From: Bacteroidota bacterium
GTDB taxonomy: Bacteria > Bacteroidota > Rhodothermia > Balneolales > Balneolaceae
Reading direction: 5' to 3'
Assembly (NCBI GenBank): GCA_024635465.1
Contig: JAGXIS010000003.1
Span: forward strand, 1-10,246
Length of the DNA: 10,246 bases
The notes under the pieces are model-generated. The model had not been told where the DNA came from and searched no databases. It saw only the letters and a list, made by a program, of their open reading frames with translations. This document shows, piece by piece, positions 1-6,555 of the stretch. Each line of letters begins with the position of its first letter. Position 1 is the stretch's first letter. Position numbers and translations under genes: made by a program.

Positions 1-3
1 CTC

Positions 4-1074
4 CTACACCACCCACGTGGAGGGACCTCGGAGCAGGTCATTCAGATTTCCGGTGCCTTTCCGGGTTATCACTTCTTCGACTTGTGCGTTTACCCCCTCA
101 TCGTAGCAAGGGCTGTCAACGGCGTAAAGTACACCAAACGGCCGAGGCATGTGGTTTTCGACGCCCGGCTCCGGTTGATCGAAAAAGCGGGAGAGCAGGT
201 ATGCCTTGGTTCGGTCCTGCTCGTCATGAACCCAGAGATCATCGCGGCTGAATGAGCCGTCAGTAAGGGAAACCACTTTGGGCTGCAGACCGTCCAGACG
301 AACTCCCTTATCGTTCTCGCTACCGAAAATGAGCGGCTCTCCATGTTCGAGGTAGATCGTTTCGGAAGGTCGTGTCTTTTTATCGGTAAAAAGATTAAAA
401 GCACCATCATTTAACACAATGCAATTCTGGTAAATTTCAAGCATGGATGTACCCTGGTGTTCGTGAGCCCTCATCAACATCCGGTTCAGGTGTTTCGGGT
501 CGCGGTCCATGGCCCTGGCCACAAAGGTTCCGTCAACCCCCAGGCTGAACGATAGTGGGTTTACAGGGTGGTCGATAGAGCCATATGGTGTAGATTTGGA
601 TACCGATCCTGTTGGCGCTGTAGGTGAATACTGGCCCTTGGTGAGTCCGTAAATCTGGTTATTGAAAAGTAGAAAATTCACATTCACATTGCGACGGAGC
701 AGATGCAAAAAGTGATTACCGCCGATGGACAGCGAATCGCCATCACCCGAAACAACCCAAACACTCAACTCCGGACGAGTAATTTTCAGACCCGTTGCAA
801 TTGCCGGTGCCCTGCCATGGATGGAGTGCATCCCAAAAGTGTCCATGTAGTAGGGGAAACGGGCAGCACAACCGATACCCGAGATAAAAACGATATTTTC
901 CTTGTTGATGCCAAGATCCGGCATGATGGTTTGAACCTGTTTCAGAATGGTGTAATCGCCGCAACCGGGGCACCATCTCACATCCTGATCGGAAGAGAAG
1001 TCCTTGCCGGTATAGGTAATCGCATTCGTATTGCCATTGGCGGTGTGTTGGTCAATTTTTGTTTTGAGTGACAT
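4..1074 (-). CDS. korB: 2-oxoacid:ferredoxin oxidoreductase, beta subunit (KorB)
   Basis: This is the thiamine-pyrophosphate subunit of a cytoplasmic 2-oxoacid:ferredoxin oxidoreductase, probably acting on 2-oxoglutarate. Numbered from the ATG at 1074 (356 aa), it shows WCPGCGD at 34-40, a third cysteine in SGIGC (C69) and a fourth in QNC (C218). The four cysteines C35, C38, C69 and C218 fit the family's single [4Fe-4S] site. The TPP motif is GDGDSLSIGGN at 110-120, followed by NNQIYGLTKGQ at 138-148. It ends at TAG (4-6). An upstream ATG at 1086 overlaps the korA stop by one base and would add four residues. The ATG at 1074 is preferred because GGAG lies 6 bases before it. It sits directly after korA, as the two-subunit enzyme requires, so translational coupling is likely. 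The family is certain; substrate choice between 2-oxoglutarate and another 2-oxoacid is inferred. Confidence 0.93.
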   Translation of the reverse strand: MSLKTKIDQHTANGNTNAITYTGKDFSSDQDVRWCPGCGDYTILKQVQTIMPDLGINKENIVFISGIGCAARFPYYMDTFGMHSIHGRAPAIATGLKITRPELSVWVVSGDGDSLSIGGNHFLHLLRRNVNVNFLLFNNQIYGLTKGQYSPTAPTGSVSKSTPYGSIDHPVNPLSFSLGVDGTFVARAMDRDPKHLNRMLMRAHEHQGTSMLEIYQNCIVLNDGAFNLFTDKKTRPSETIYLEHGEPLIFGSENDKGVRLDGLQPKVVSLTDGSFSRDDLWVHDEQDRTKAYLLSRFFDQPEPGVENHMPRPFGVLYAVDSPCYDEGVNAQVEEVITRKGTGNLNDLLRGPSTWVV

Positions 1075-1080
1075 AGTCTT

Positions 1081-1084
1081 CTCC
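1081..1084 (-). promoter_or_regulatory. Shine-Dalgarno sequence deciding the korB start
   Basis: GGAG (followed by AAGACT, then ATG) gives a 6-base spacer to the ATG at 1074-1072. The upstream in-frame ATG at 1086-1084 overlaps this SD and has no SD of its own. The site therefore favours the internal start and lies just inside the end of korA. Confidence 0.6.
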
Positions 1085-1085
1085 A

Positions 1086-1826
1086 TTATTCTTTAATTGA
1101 CAAAGCTTCTTTAATTTCCTGTTTCAGCTCATCCACAAAAAACGGACGGCCTTTGATTTTGTTGATTCCGGTTGCCGGGACAAAAAATTGATCCCGAATA
1201 AGCCGTACCAGTTGCCCCTGGTTAATCTCGGGTACCAGAATGTGTTTAAACCCTTTCAAGAGTTCTCCTAAGTTGGACGGAAAAGGATTCAGATATCTCA
1301 CGTGTGCATGGGAGATATCCATGCCTTCCTCCATTAATTCTCGTACGGCTGTGCGAATAGACCCGTATGTAGATCCCCAGCCCAGAACCAGTACATCGCC
1401 CTGTTCATTGCCACTGTCAACCGTTTGCTTTGAGATAAACCCGGCAATAGCATCCACTTTGGCCTGGCGCAATTCGGTCATTTTCTGATGATTTTCCGGA
1501 TCATAAGATACATTTCCGGTATTCTCCTCTTTTTCCAGACCGCCTACACGGTGCTCAATTCCGGCGGTTCCGGGAATAGCCCACGACCGTACAAACCGTT
1601 CATCACGCAGATAGGGCATGAATTTTTCAGTTTCCTCACCGTTCCGAGACGGTTCAAATTTTACGCGAATCTTTTTTAATCCATCCTGCTGAGGAAACTT
1701 CCAGGGCTCCGAACCGTTGCCAAGATATCCGTCAGACAAAAAGTATACCGGTATCATATGTTCGAGTGCTATTCTGCATGCTTCAAATGCTGCATCAAAA
1801 CAGTCTGCGGGTGTTGAAGGCGCCAC
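1086..1826 (-). CDS. korA: KorA C-terminal part, separated from the N-terminal part by a frameshift
   Basis: This frame encodes the C-terminal third of the alpha subunit of 2-oxoacid:ferredoxin oxidoreductase. The frame is open upstream of the GTG at 1826 and reads SPVAIVAPSTPADCFDAAFE, which is what should follow YGRNGE at the end of the preceding frame. It contains the conserved LSDGYLGNGSEPWK segment and a C-terminal swivel-type domain that includes ILVPEINQGQL. The GTG is therefore probably not a natural start but an internal valine codon. The stop TAA (1088-1086) abuts korB. The two parts joined from ATG 2944 would make 619 aa, about the usual length for the gamma-alpha fused form. If the frameshift is real, this fragment lacks the substrate-binding half and could not work alone. 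Confidence 0.85.
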   Translation of the reverse strand: MAPSTPADCFDAAFEACRIALEHMIPVYFLSDGYLGNGSEPWKFPQQDGLKKIRVKFEPSRNGEETEKFMPYLRDERFVRSWAIPGTAGIEHRVGGLEKEENTGNVSYDPENHQKMTELRQAKVDAIAGFISKQTVDSGNEQGDVLVLGWGSTYGSIRTAVRELMEEGMDISHAHVRYLNPFPSNLGELLKGFKHILVPEINQGQLVRLIRDQFFVPATGINKIKGRPFFVDELKQEIKEALSIKE

Positions 1827-1831
1827 TATGG

Positions 1832-2944
1832 CTACAGGACTTCCCCGTTGCGGCCATACATGGCCTGAAGCAGGTCAGACTGTTCGGTTTTTGTAGGCAT
1901 CCCGGTTGATGGACCGGCACGCTGGATATTTAAAATCACAAGCGGCAGTTCCAGCATCATGGCAAGTCCAATGGCTTCCCCCTTCAATGCAATCCCGGGC
2001 CCTGAAGAGCTGGTTATACCCAGACTACCGCCAAATGCCGCCCCAATGGCCGATGATACGGCTGCGATTTCGTCCTCAGCCTGAAAAGTATAGACCCCGA
2101 AATTCTTCAATCGGGACAATTCGTGCAAGACATCAGATGCCGGTGTGATGGGATACGATCCGTAAAAAAGCGGTAGGTTTGCCTGCCTTGCAGCAGACAC
2201 CAGCCCCAAAACGGTTGCCTCGTTTCCTGTAATGTTCCGATATTCTCCCGGCCCGATTGCCGCTTTTTTTACGGTATAGGTCTCCGCGAAAAGTTCGGCG
2301 GTTTCACCGAAGTGATAACCGTCTTTCAGAACTTTGACGTTTGCGACAGCTATATCGGGGGATTTACTAAATTTTTGTTCCAGAAACTTGATGGTAGATT
2401 CCATCGGGCGGTTATAGAGCCAGTAAAGCAGCCCCAATACAAACATATTTTTTGCCCGTTCAACATCTTTGTAAGACAGACCAAAATCGGCAAGGCTCTC
2501 TTTAGTCAGTTTGGTAATATCTACCTCAATAACCTTATAGCCTTTGAGACTACCGTCTTCAAGCGGGTTATTTTCTTCACCGTATTTGGCGAGATTGAGG
2601 TTTCGTTTGTCGAACCCGGCCGTATTGGCAATGATGATCCCCCCTTTCTTGAGCATGTTTAGGTTGGCTTTCAGGGCGGCGGAGTTCATTACTACCAGAA
2701 CGTCACATTCATCTCCCGGAGTCATAATCTCTTTGCTTCCAAAATGGAGCTGAAAAGAGGATACGCCCGGGACTGTACCGACCGGAGCGCGGATTTCAGC
2801 AGGAAATTCCGGAAGGGTGCGCAGGTCGTTACCCTCAAGAGCGGTAGTATTTGTAAAAAGCGAACCGGTAAGCTGCATTCCGTCACCGGAATCGCCCGCA
2901 AAACGGATCGTTACCTCATCACGAACTAGATCTTTAACCTTCAT
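1832..2944 (-). CDS. korA: KorA N-terminal part (gamma domain plus start of alpha domain), frameshifted
   Basis: This is the N-terminal 370 residues of a fused gamma-alpha subunit of 2-oxoacid:ferredoxin oxidoreductase. The gamma (CoA-side) domain spans about 10-200 and begins VTIRFAGDSGDGMQLTG. The alpha pyrimidine-binding domain starts near 240 with YPITPAS (264-270), QAEDE (288-292), TSSSGPG (311-317) and RAGPSTGMPTKTEQSD (342-357). The frame then reads YGRNGEVL and stops at TAG, where homologues continue GESPxxIVAPSTP. The ATG at 2944 (MKVKDLVRDE) is chosen because the only longer start is a TTG at 2974, which adds ten hydrophobic residues not expected in this cytoplasmic protein. No SD is visible at either. 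It is followed by korB. Upstream is a 218-base gap with overlapping inverted repeats. Confidence 0.87.
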   Translation of the reverse strand: MKVKDLVRDEVTIRFAGDSGDGMQLTGSLFTNTTALEGNDLRTLPEFPAEIRAPVGTVPGVSSFQLHFGSKEIMTPGDECDVLVVMNSAALKANLNMLKKGGIIIANTAGFDKRNLNLAKYGEENNPLEDGSLKGYKVIEVDITKLTKESLADFGLSYKDVERAKNMFVLGLLYWLYNRPMESTIKFLEQKFSKSPDIAVANVKVLKDGYHFGETAELFAETYTVKKAAIGPGEYRNITGNEATVLGLVSAARQANLPLFYGSYPITPASDVLHELSRLKNFGVYTFQAEDEIAAVSSAIGAAFGGSLGITSSSGPGIALKGEAIGLAMMLELPLVILNIQRAGPSTGMPTKTEQSDLLQAMYGRNGEVL

Positions 2945-3032
2945 AATAATGGTAAACAGGGTTAAAATGAGCAATCACCGTAATGTGAGGATTTTTATTT
3001 AATAAAACACACTTAAATTTTCGTTTAAGAAG

Positions 3033-3071
3033 AGAGTGAATTTTGCAGAAATTCACTCTGTTTTCTGCAAA
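3033..3071. repeat. Two overlapping, mutually exclusive hairpins upstream of korA
   Basis: Hairpin A pairs AGAGTGAATTT (3033-3043) perfectly with AAATTCACTCT (3049-3059) around a 5-base loop. Hairpin B pairs TTTGCAGAAA (3042-3051) perfectly with TTTCTGCAAA (3062-3071) around a 10-base loop. The arms share 3042-3043 and 3049-3051, so both cannot form at once. The element lies about 90-130 bases upstream of the korA ATG and about 90 bases after the lipoprotein gene's stop. It could be a regulator-binding palindrome or a weak terminator. No long T-run follows on the minus strand. The pairing is seen directly; the role is unknown. Confidence 0.5.
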
Positions 3072-3119
3072 TGGGCAAGCAAAACAATACCTTTACCTGT
3101 TCAGAAAATTGTTGACGAA

Positions 3120-3167
3120 GTTAAACAGCAAAATATACTTGAAACTCTTGCTTGTTAGCAGTTTAAC
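3120..3167 (-). repeat. Inverted repeat touching the stop codon of the small lipoprotein gene
   Basis: On the minus strand GTTAAACTGC pairs with GCTGTTTAAC, 9 of 10 positions, with 28 bases between. The first arm covers the TAA stop of the lipoprotein gene (3165-3163). The loop is too long for a classic terminator and no T-run follows. A palindrome starting at a stop codon resembles the recombination sites at the end of integron gene cassettes, but the arm order does not match the attC consensus, so identity is open. Confidence 0.35.
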
Positions 3168-3513
3168 GTTCTCTAGAATCTTTCCAAATCAGTTCTGCGT
3201 TTTTGAGATTTTCTACAAAATCAGGACAATCGCCGCTTCCATTACCGTGAATGCCTTCATCCGGAGAACAGATTACACTTCCTTCTTCATCATACAACGA
3301 GCTGAATTGATCACAGCATTGAGCAGGAACAAAATAATATATCTGATTTTCATACGTGTATTTCCAAATGCTTTGCGGAGGATTTCCCACAGGTTGAGTT
3401 TTAAATTCCACAATAAAGTTGTATACCCAAGCAGGGTTCTCCAATGTGTTTGGATTAGAGCAAGTAATCATTACAAAACAGAATCCCAGTAGGGATAAAA
3501 TATTTTGTTTCAT
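3163..3513 (-). CDS. Small cysteine-containing lipoprotein, possibly DUF6970-like
   Basis: The 116-residue product starts with a lipoprotein signal peptide: MKQN, a hydrophobic stretch to residue 17, then C18 in the lipobox VMITC. The mature part is a compact domain with PVGNPPQSIWKYTY (41-54), YYFVPAQCCDQFSSLYDEEG (59-78), C82 and GSGDCPDF (92-99). It ends in IWKDSR, giving cysteines at 66, 67, 82 and 96. From memory this pattern matches small uncharacterised Bacteroidota lipoproteins annotated DUF6970, though the family number is unverified. The ATG at 3513 is the only start that gives a complete signal peptide. Its neighbours are broken genes, so it may be a passenger in a variable region. 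No enzymatic motif is visible. It is probably a periplasm-facing lipid-anchored protein. Confidence 0.75.
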   Translation of the reverse strand: MKQNILSLLGFCFVMITCSNPNTLENPAWVYNFIVEFKTQPVGNPPQSIWKYTYENQIYYFVPAQCCDQFSSLYDEEGSVICSPDEGIHGNGSGDCPDFVENLKNAELIWKDSRER

Positions 3514-3593
3514 TTTGTTCTTTTCATTTTAAAATAAACGTACTAACGGTTGTATGTTTATGCACTACCAATTACAATTAGGTTGTTTTTGTG

Positions 3594-3902
3594 TCAAGTC
3601 TGGATTGGATCATGGTCATGTTTTGGGCTGTGCTTCTCTGCCCACCTAAGTTTTTTTGTTCCAATTACTTCTACCCCTATTTTAGAAGATTTTGCCCTTT
3701 TGTTGAAGTCGAGAGCAAGATTAACCCAATCGTCAAGCATTAATACTTTTCTTTATGCCCCGATGCCTGTTTTCTCAGTAGAAATCAAAGTTGATTTCTC
3801 AACTATCAGGTCATATTGATCTAAAAGTTCAAGGTCGGTTAAGATGTTCCAAACCTCTTCAATACTTGCGTTTACGGTAATTTCGTTCTGAATTGTTACC
3901 AT
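3594..3902 (-). pseudogene. Broken SRPBCC (polyketide cyclase/START-like) gene
   Basis: From the ATG at 3902 the frame encodes 49 residues (MVTIQNEITVNASIEEVWNI, then LTDLELLDQYD and STLISTEKTGIGA). This is the typical first strand, helix and loop of SRPBCC ligand-binding proteins. It stops at TAA (3755-3753). Past the stop the same frame continues RKVLMLD, which fits the expected next strand. It then runs into 47 residues that do not resemble the family (VNLALDFNKRAKSS to KHSPKHDHDPIQT) and ends at TGA (3596-3594). A normal member is about 140-160 aa, so the gene has a nonsense codon plus loss or replacement of its C-terminal two-thirds. The family call rests on the N-terminus. The origin of the tail is unknown. 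Confidence 0.6.
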
Positions 3903-3913
3903 TTTAAAAAGAT

Positions 3914-3982
3914 TTAATCAATTATTTCATTGAGTGAAGTACTATTCCGTTTCCTTAATCTTAATTGTTTAACTACTTTTGA
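3914..3982 (-). pseudogene. Unidentified C-terminal coding fragment
   Basis: A short minus-strand reading frame ends VKQLRLRKRNSTSLNEIID and then TAA (3916-3914), just before the SRPBCC remnant. It has a basic, helix-like composition. Upstream of 3982 the frame becomes the antisense of another fragment, so only about 20 codons can be real. I do not recognise the parent protein. It could also be chance. Confidence 0.2.
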
Positions 3983-4102
3983 TTCACAAGTGCAAAATAT
4001 GATGAAGATACAGCAGCCAATCTCGAATTTATCAACCGTGCTAAAAAAGATAAAGCAGGACTGATAAAAGAAATTTCCAGTCGTCTGAAAGAGGACCTGT
4101 AG
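3983..4102 (+). pseudogene. Unidentified plus-strand C-terminal fragment
   Basis: Directly after a TGA at 3980-3982, a plus-strand frame runs 39 codons to TAG (4100-4102). It reads FTSAKYDEDTAANLEFINRA then KKDKAGLIKEISSRLKEDL. The composition is that of a real, charged, helical C-terminus and not of an antisense frame, and no start codon lies near. It would be the only plus-strand gene piece in the window. It abuts the minus-strand fragment ending at 3982, so a rearrangement junction near 3982 is likely. The parent gene is not recognised. Confidence 0.35.
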
Positions 4103-4110
4103 GGCCAATA

Positions 4111-4239
4111 GCATAACGGCATTGTGCATAAGCCGCGTTCAGGCCAGCATGGTTTTAAATCAAAATGCACTACAGTAATTGGCTTACCCAAAATTAGCAG
4201 GGTAGGGCGAAGTACGTCCGTATAATGCGCTGGTTATAA
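4111..4239 (-). repeat. Imperfect inverted repeat at the terC stop codon (attC-like candidate)
   Basis: ATAAC (4113-4117) pairs with GTTAT (4233-4237). Just inside, GCATTGTGC (4119-4127) pairs with GTATAATGC (4220-4228) at all nine positions if two G-T pairs are allowed. The element is about 125 bases long and its right arm overlaps the terC stop TAA (4236-4234). A long, imperfect, strand-specific fold beginning at a stop codon is the arrangement of integron attC sites. The terminal boxes fit RYYYAAC/GTTRRRY only partly, and no integrase gene is in the window. The pairing is seen; the attC reading is a guess. Confidence 0.35.
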
Positions 4240-5022
4240 ATTGGTATCCTGATCATGATCAGACTGATCGTGCGGGCCTTCCTCAAACCGTTTTCTCAAT
4301 TTCACCGGTTCATTGGTATCTTTTTTCTTTCGAATTCTCATATTGATGATCTCCACTAACAGTGAGAAGAATACAGCAAAGTATATATACCCTTTAGGTA
4401 CATGGACGTCAAATGCTTCGATCATCAGCATAAAGCCGATTAAGATGAGGAAAGAGAGAGATAGTATTTCCAGGGTAGGGTGCTTTTTAATGAATTCGCT
4501 TATGGTCTTGGCAAACACAATCATCACCCCAATCGAAATTGTGATGGCAATAATCATTAGTAATACCTCTTCAGTGAGGCCGATAGCAGTGAGAATATTG
4601 TCGAAGGAAAAAATGATATCCAACGCAACGATTTGGAAAAGAACCTGGCCGAAGGTTAAAAGCTGCTTCTTACCTTTTTCATCATGCTGCCCCTCCATTT
4701 TATGGTGAATTTCAACCGTACTTTTGAATATGAGAAAGATGCCACCTGCAAAAAGAATGATGTCCCTGACACTAAAATCATAATCAAATATAGAAAAGAG
4801 TGGTTCGGTAAACCCTATGATCCAGCTTATACTCAGTAACATCGCAATCCGAAACACAAGTGCTAAAACAAGACCGGTGGTTCTTGCTTTCTGCTGCACA
4901 TTTGCCGGCAGTTTGTTCGATACAATAGAGATGAAGATGATGTTATCGACACCGAGAACAATTTCAAGAAAAGTGAGGGTTAAGAGGGCAATCCAACTTT
5001 CGGGGCTAAGAAAAATTTCCAT
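4234..5022 (-). CDS. TerC family integral membrane protein
   Basis: This is a 262-residue inner-membrane protein of the TerC/Alx group, whose studied members export manganese or help metal and pH homeostasis. Two copies of the family's acidic intramembrane motif are present. One is LEIVLGVDNIIF (19-30, with E20, D26, N27) and the other is LDIIFSFDNILTAIG (134-148, with D135, D141, N142). About seven hydrophobic segments follow the usual TerC order. A charged loop (HHKMEGQHDEKGKKQ, 106-120) separates the two halves. The C-terminal tail from 230 is strongly charged and ends rich in His and Asp (HDQSDHDQD), perhaps a cytoplasmic metal-binding tail. The start is ATG 5022 with no clear SD, 37 bases from a good promoter. 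It appears monocistronic. The family is certain; the transported ion is inferred. Confidence 0.93.
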   Translation of the reverse strand: MEIFLSPESWIALLTLTFLEIVLGVDNIIFISIVSNKLPANVQQKARTTGLVLALVFRIAMLLSISWIIGFTEPLFSIFDYDFSVRDIILFAGGIFLIFKSTVEIHHKMEGQHDEKGKKQLLTFGQVLFQIVALDIIFSFDNILTAIGLTEEVLLMIIAITISIGVMIVFAKTISEFIKKHPTLEILSLSFLILIGFMLMIEAFDVHVPKGYIYFAVFFSLLVEIINMRIRKKKDTNEPVKLRKRFEEGPHDQSDHDQDTNL

Positions 5023-5058
5023 ATGAGATGAATGATCTTGATTTATTTTATCCCTTCA

Positions 5059-5087
5059 ATTCTAGGCATAATACAGATTTAAGTCAA
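5059..5087 (-). promoter_or_regulatory. Sigma-70-type promoter of terC
   Basis: TTGACT (5087-5082) and TAGAAT (5064-5059) are separated by exactly 17 bases. This puts the transcription start near 5052, about 30 bases before the terC ATG. It is the best promoter match in the window. I see nothing else in the 5088-5222 gap. Confidence 0.65.
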
Positions 5088-5222
5088 CGAGATTTTAAGA
5101 TGTATATGTGAAGAAACTGCTCTTCCCTGACAACCCGTATTCAGCAGATCGACCTAGTGCAACTGCCGTGAAAAAATAAACCTCGCCGGAATCATAGTTA
5201 GGAAAACAAATAAACCCGATAT

Positions 5223-5717
5223 CTATATCTTCTCGGTTAAAGGTATATACAGTTCTTCTTCTGAATTTGGATCATCATTTTTGTACTTCGCCCCCATTAC
5301 CCATAGATGTGGTCTCCTGTCCAATTCATAACCGGACTTTGGTAACCAATCCCTAAAAATATATTTCAATACAACAGGAGCTGAACTGGGCAGACCTTTA
5401 TACTGAAATATTGCGTGCAATCCCTTTGGCGATGTGATCGAATCAAATCCCTCTGGTAGGCTACCTGTTTCCATAACTTCAACAGCGGCCCATTTCTCAA
5501 ATCTGGTTTCAGGTCTGAATTTATCGAAATATGAGTCTGGAAATATTTCAATAGAATAAAGTTCAATGCCAACTCTGTTCTGGATTTCATTCAATCGGGG
5601 CATAAATCCTTTCCAGAGTAAACTAGTACTATTCTCTACGATTGACATCTCCTGTTTGAGGCCAATGAATTTTTTCTCAGGGACAGTTTCAATTCTAGGC
5701 TTAAGGTGTTTCTGCAT
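5223..5717 (-). CDS. GyrI-like (effector-binding domain) protein
   Basis: The 164-residue soluble protein is a stand-alone GyrI-like/AraC effector-binding domain (SOUL-type fold) with no DNA-binding part. Visible hallmarks are EKKFIGLKQEMS (14-25) and the WKGFMPRLNEI helix (35-45). ELYSIEIFP (52-60) and KWAAVEV (75-81) follow. PKGLHAIFQYKGL (97-109), a YIFRDWLPKSGYELD helix (119-133) and the final acidic strand EEELYIPL (153-160) complete the fold. The conserved Glu near the end often contacts ligand in this family. Such domains bind hydrophobic cationic compounds or inhibit partner enzymes. A TTG two codons upstream (5723) is possible, but ATG 5717 is more likely. It has its own promoter candidate and no operon partner. 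Ligand unknown. Confidence 0.82.
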   Translation of the reverse strand: MQKHLKPRIETVPEKKFIGLKQEMSIVENSTSLLWKGFMPRLNEIQNRVGIELYSIEIFPDSYFDKFRPETRFEKWAAVEVMETGSLPEGFDSITSPKGLHAIFQYKGLPSSAPVVLKYIFRDWLPKSGYELDRRPHLWVMGAKYKNDDPNSEEELYIPLTEKI

Positions 5718-5733
5718 TTTCAATAATTATGAT

Positions 5734-5760
5734 ATTATACTCGCATATTTAAAACTCCAA
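5734..5760 (-). promoter_or_regulatory. Candidate promoter of the GyrI-like gene
   Basis: A perfect TATAAT (5739-5734) lies 17 bases before the ATG at 5717, giving a leader of about 10 bases. The best -35 match, TTGGAG (5760-5755), is only 15 bases away, so the -35 part is uncertain. Confidence 0.4.
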
Positions 5761-5793
5761 TCATTTAAAGTAAATATTAATAAAACGATCAAT

Positions 5794-6555
5794 TCAGGAA
5801 TTAGCCATAATTCCGCCGTCAATCGTAAATGCACTTCCGGTAATCCAGGAAGAATCATCACTCGCTAAAAAAAGCGCCAGCTTTGCGATATCAGTAGGCT
5901 GCCCCAAATTTTTCATCAATGTTGCTTTTTCTGCCTCTGAAACGGCATTTTGTGGATCGGGAAAAGCAATTGCCGAATCGTGAAGCAGAGTTGTATCTAC
6001 GGGGCCGGGACAAATACTATTAATCCGGATTTTGGGTCCATAATCCACGGCCATTTGTTTTGTCAATGCAAGAAGTGCTGCTTTGGAAGCACAATACGCC
6101 GGATGATTCGGAAATGATTTATAAGCGGCAATGGATGCGTTGATAACGCCCACTCCTTCCCCGGTTTTCAGCATTTCAGGAATTGCATATTTCATCAGAA
6201 AATAGACTGAATCGAGATTTGTTTGGAAGGTTCGGTGCCACGTTTCTGTTTCCAGTTCAGTAACTTTTCCAAGCCCTAAAATTCCGGCATTTGTGACGAC
6301 GCCGTCCAATTTACCAAACGTCTTGATCGCCAAATTTACAAGCTCATGATTTGTTGATTCTTCTCCAATATCACCTGAATGAAATTCTGCTTTCCCCTTT
6401 TTTGATTTGATTTCGGAAATAAGGTCTTTTCCCTTATCCCGGTCGCGCCCACTTATTATTATCGATGCTCCCTCCACTATAAATTTGTGAGCAATGCCCC
6501 TGCCGATCCCACTGGTAGCTCCGGTGATAATGAAAACTTTCTCTTTCAGCTTCAA
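5794..6555 (-). CDS. SDR family NAD(P)-dependent oxidoreductase
   Basis: This is a classical short-chain dehydrogenase of 253 aa, the standard length. It shows the dinucleotide motif TGATSGIG (11-18), D62 in SGDIGE, and NAG (89-91). The catalytic set is N113 (QTNLDSV), S141 (INASIAA), Y154 and K158 (AYCASKAA), followed by CPGPVDT (182-188) and the C-terminal FTIDGG. The second strand ends SGRDR rather than in an acidic residue, which favours NADP(H). The start is TTG at 6555. No ATG precedes the nucleotide-binding motif, and the TTG overlaps the upstream TGA as TTGA, indicating translational coupling to the TlpA-like gene. The substrate cannot be read from sequence; a sugar, 3-oxoacyl or small secondary alcohol is possible. 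It is cytoplasmic, in contrast to its exported operon partner. Confidence 0.92.
   Translation of the reverse strand: MKLKEKVFIITGATSGIGRGIAHKFIVEGASIIISGRDRDKGKDLISEIKSKKGKAEFHSGDIGEESTNHELVNLAIKTFGKLDGVVTNAGILGLGKVTELETETWHRTFQTNLDSVYFLMKYAIPEMLKTGEGVGVINASIAAYKSFPNHPAYCASKAALLALTKQMAVDYGPKIRINSICPGPVDTTLLHDSAIAFPDPQNAVSEAEKATLMKNLGQPTDIAKLALFLASDDSSWITGSAFTIDGGIMANS

Noticed and set aside
703..1071. Plus-strand 122-codon open frame inside korB
   Set aside because: It is a mirror of the strongly conserved korB coding sequence, with no family features of its own.
1832..1850. Programmed -1 ribosomal frameshift in korA
   Set aside because: The codons around the shift (AAC GGG GAA GTC) do not form a slippery heptamer, and I saw no strong stem directly downstream. 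Deletion or sequence error is simpler.
3538..3596. Possible second attC-like site after the broken SRPBCC frame (CCGTTAG near 3542)
   Set aside because: It shares TAACGG with the repeat at 4113, but I could not find a convincing partner arm, so no fold can be supported.
3550..3819. Plus-strand 89-codon open frame
   Set aside because: It is antisense to the SRPBCC remnant and its tail, lacks an SD, and its composition is that of an antisense frame.
3914..4191. Two minus-strand open frames of about 71-72 codons
   Set aside because: Most of their length is antisense to the plus-strand fragment 3983-4102 and reads as Cys/Phe/Ser-rich shadow sequence. Only the last 20 or so codons of one (3914-3982) could be real.
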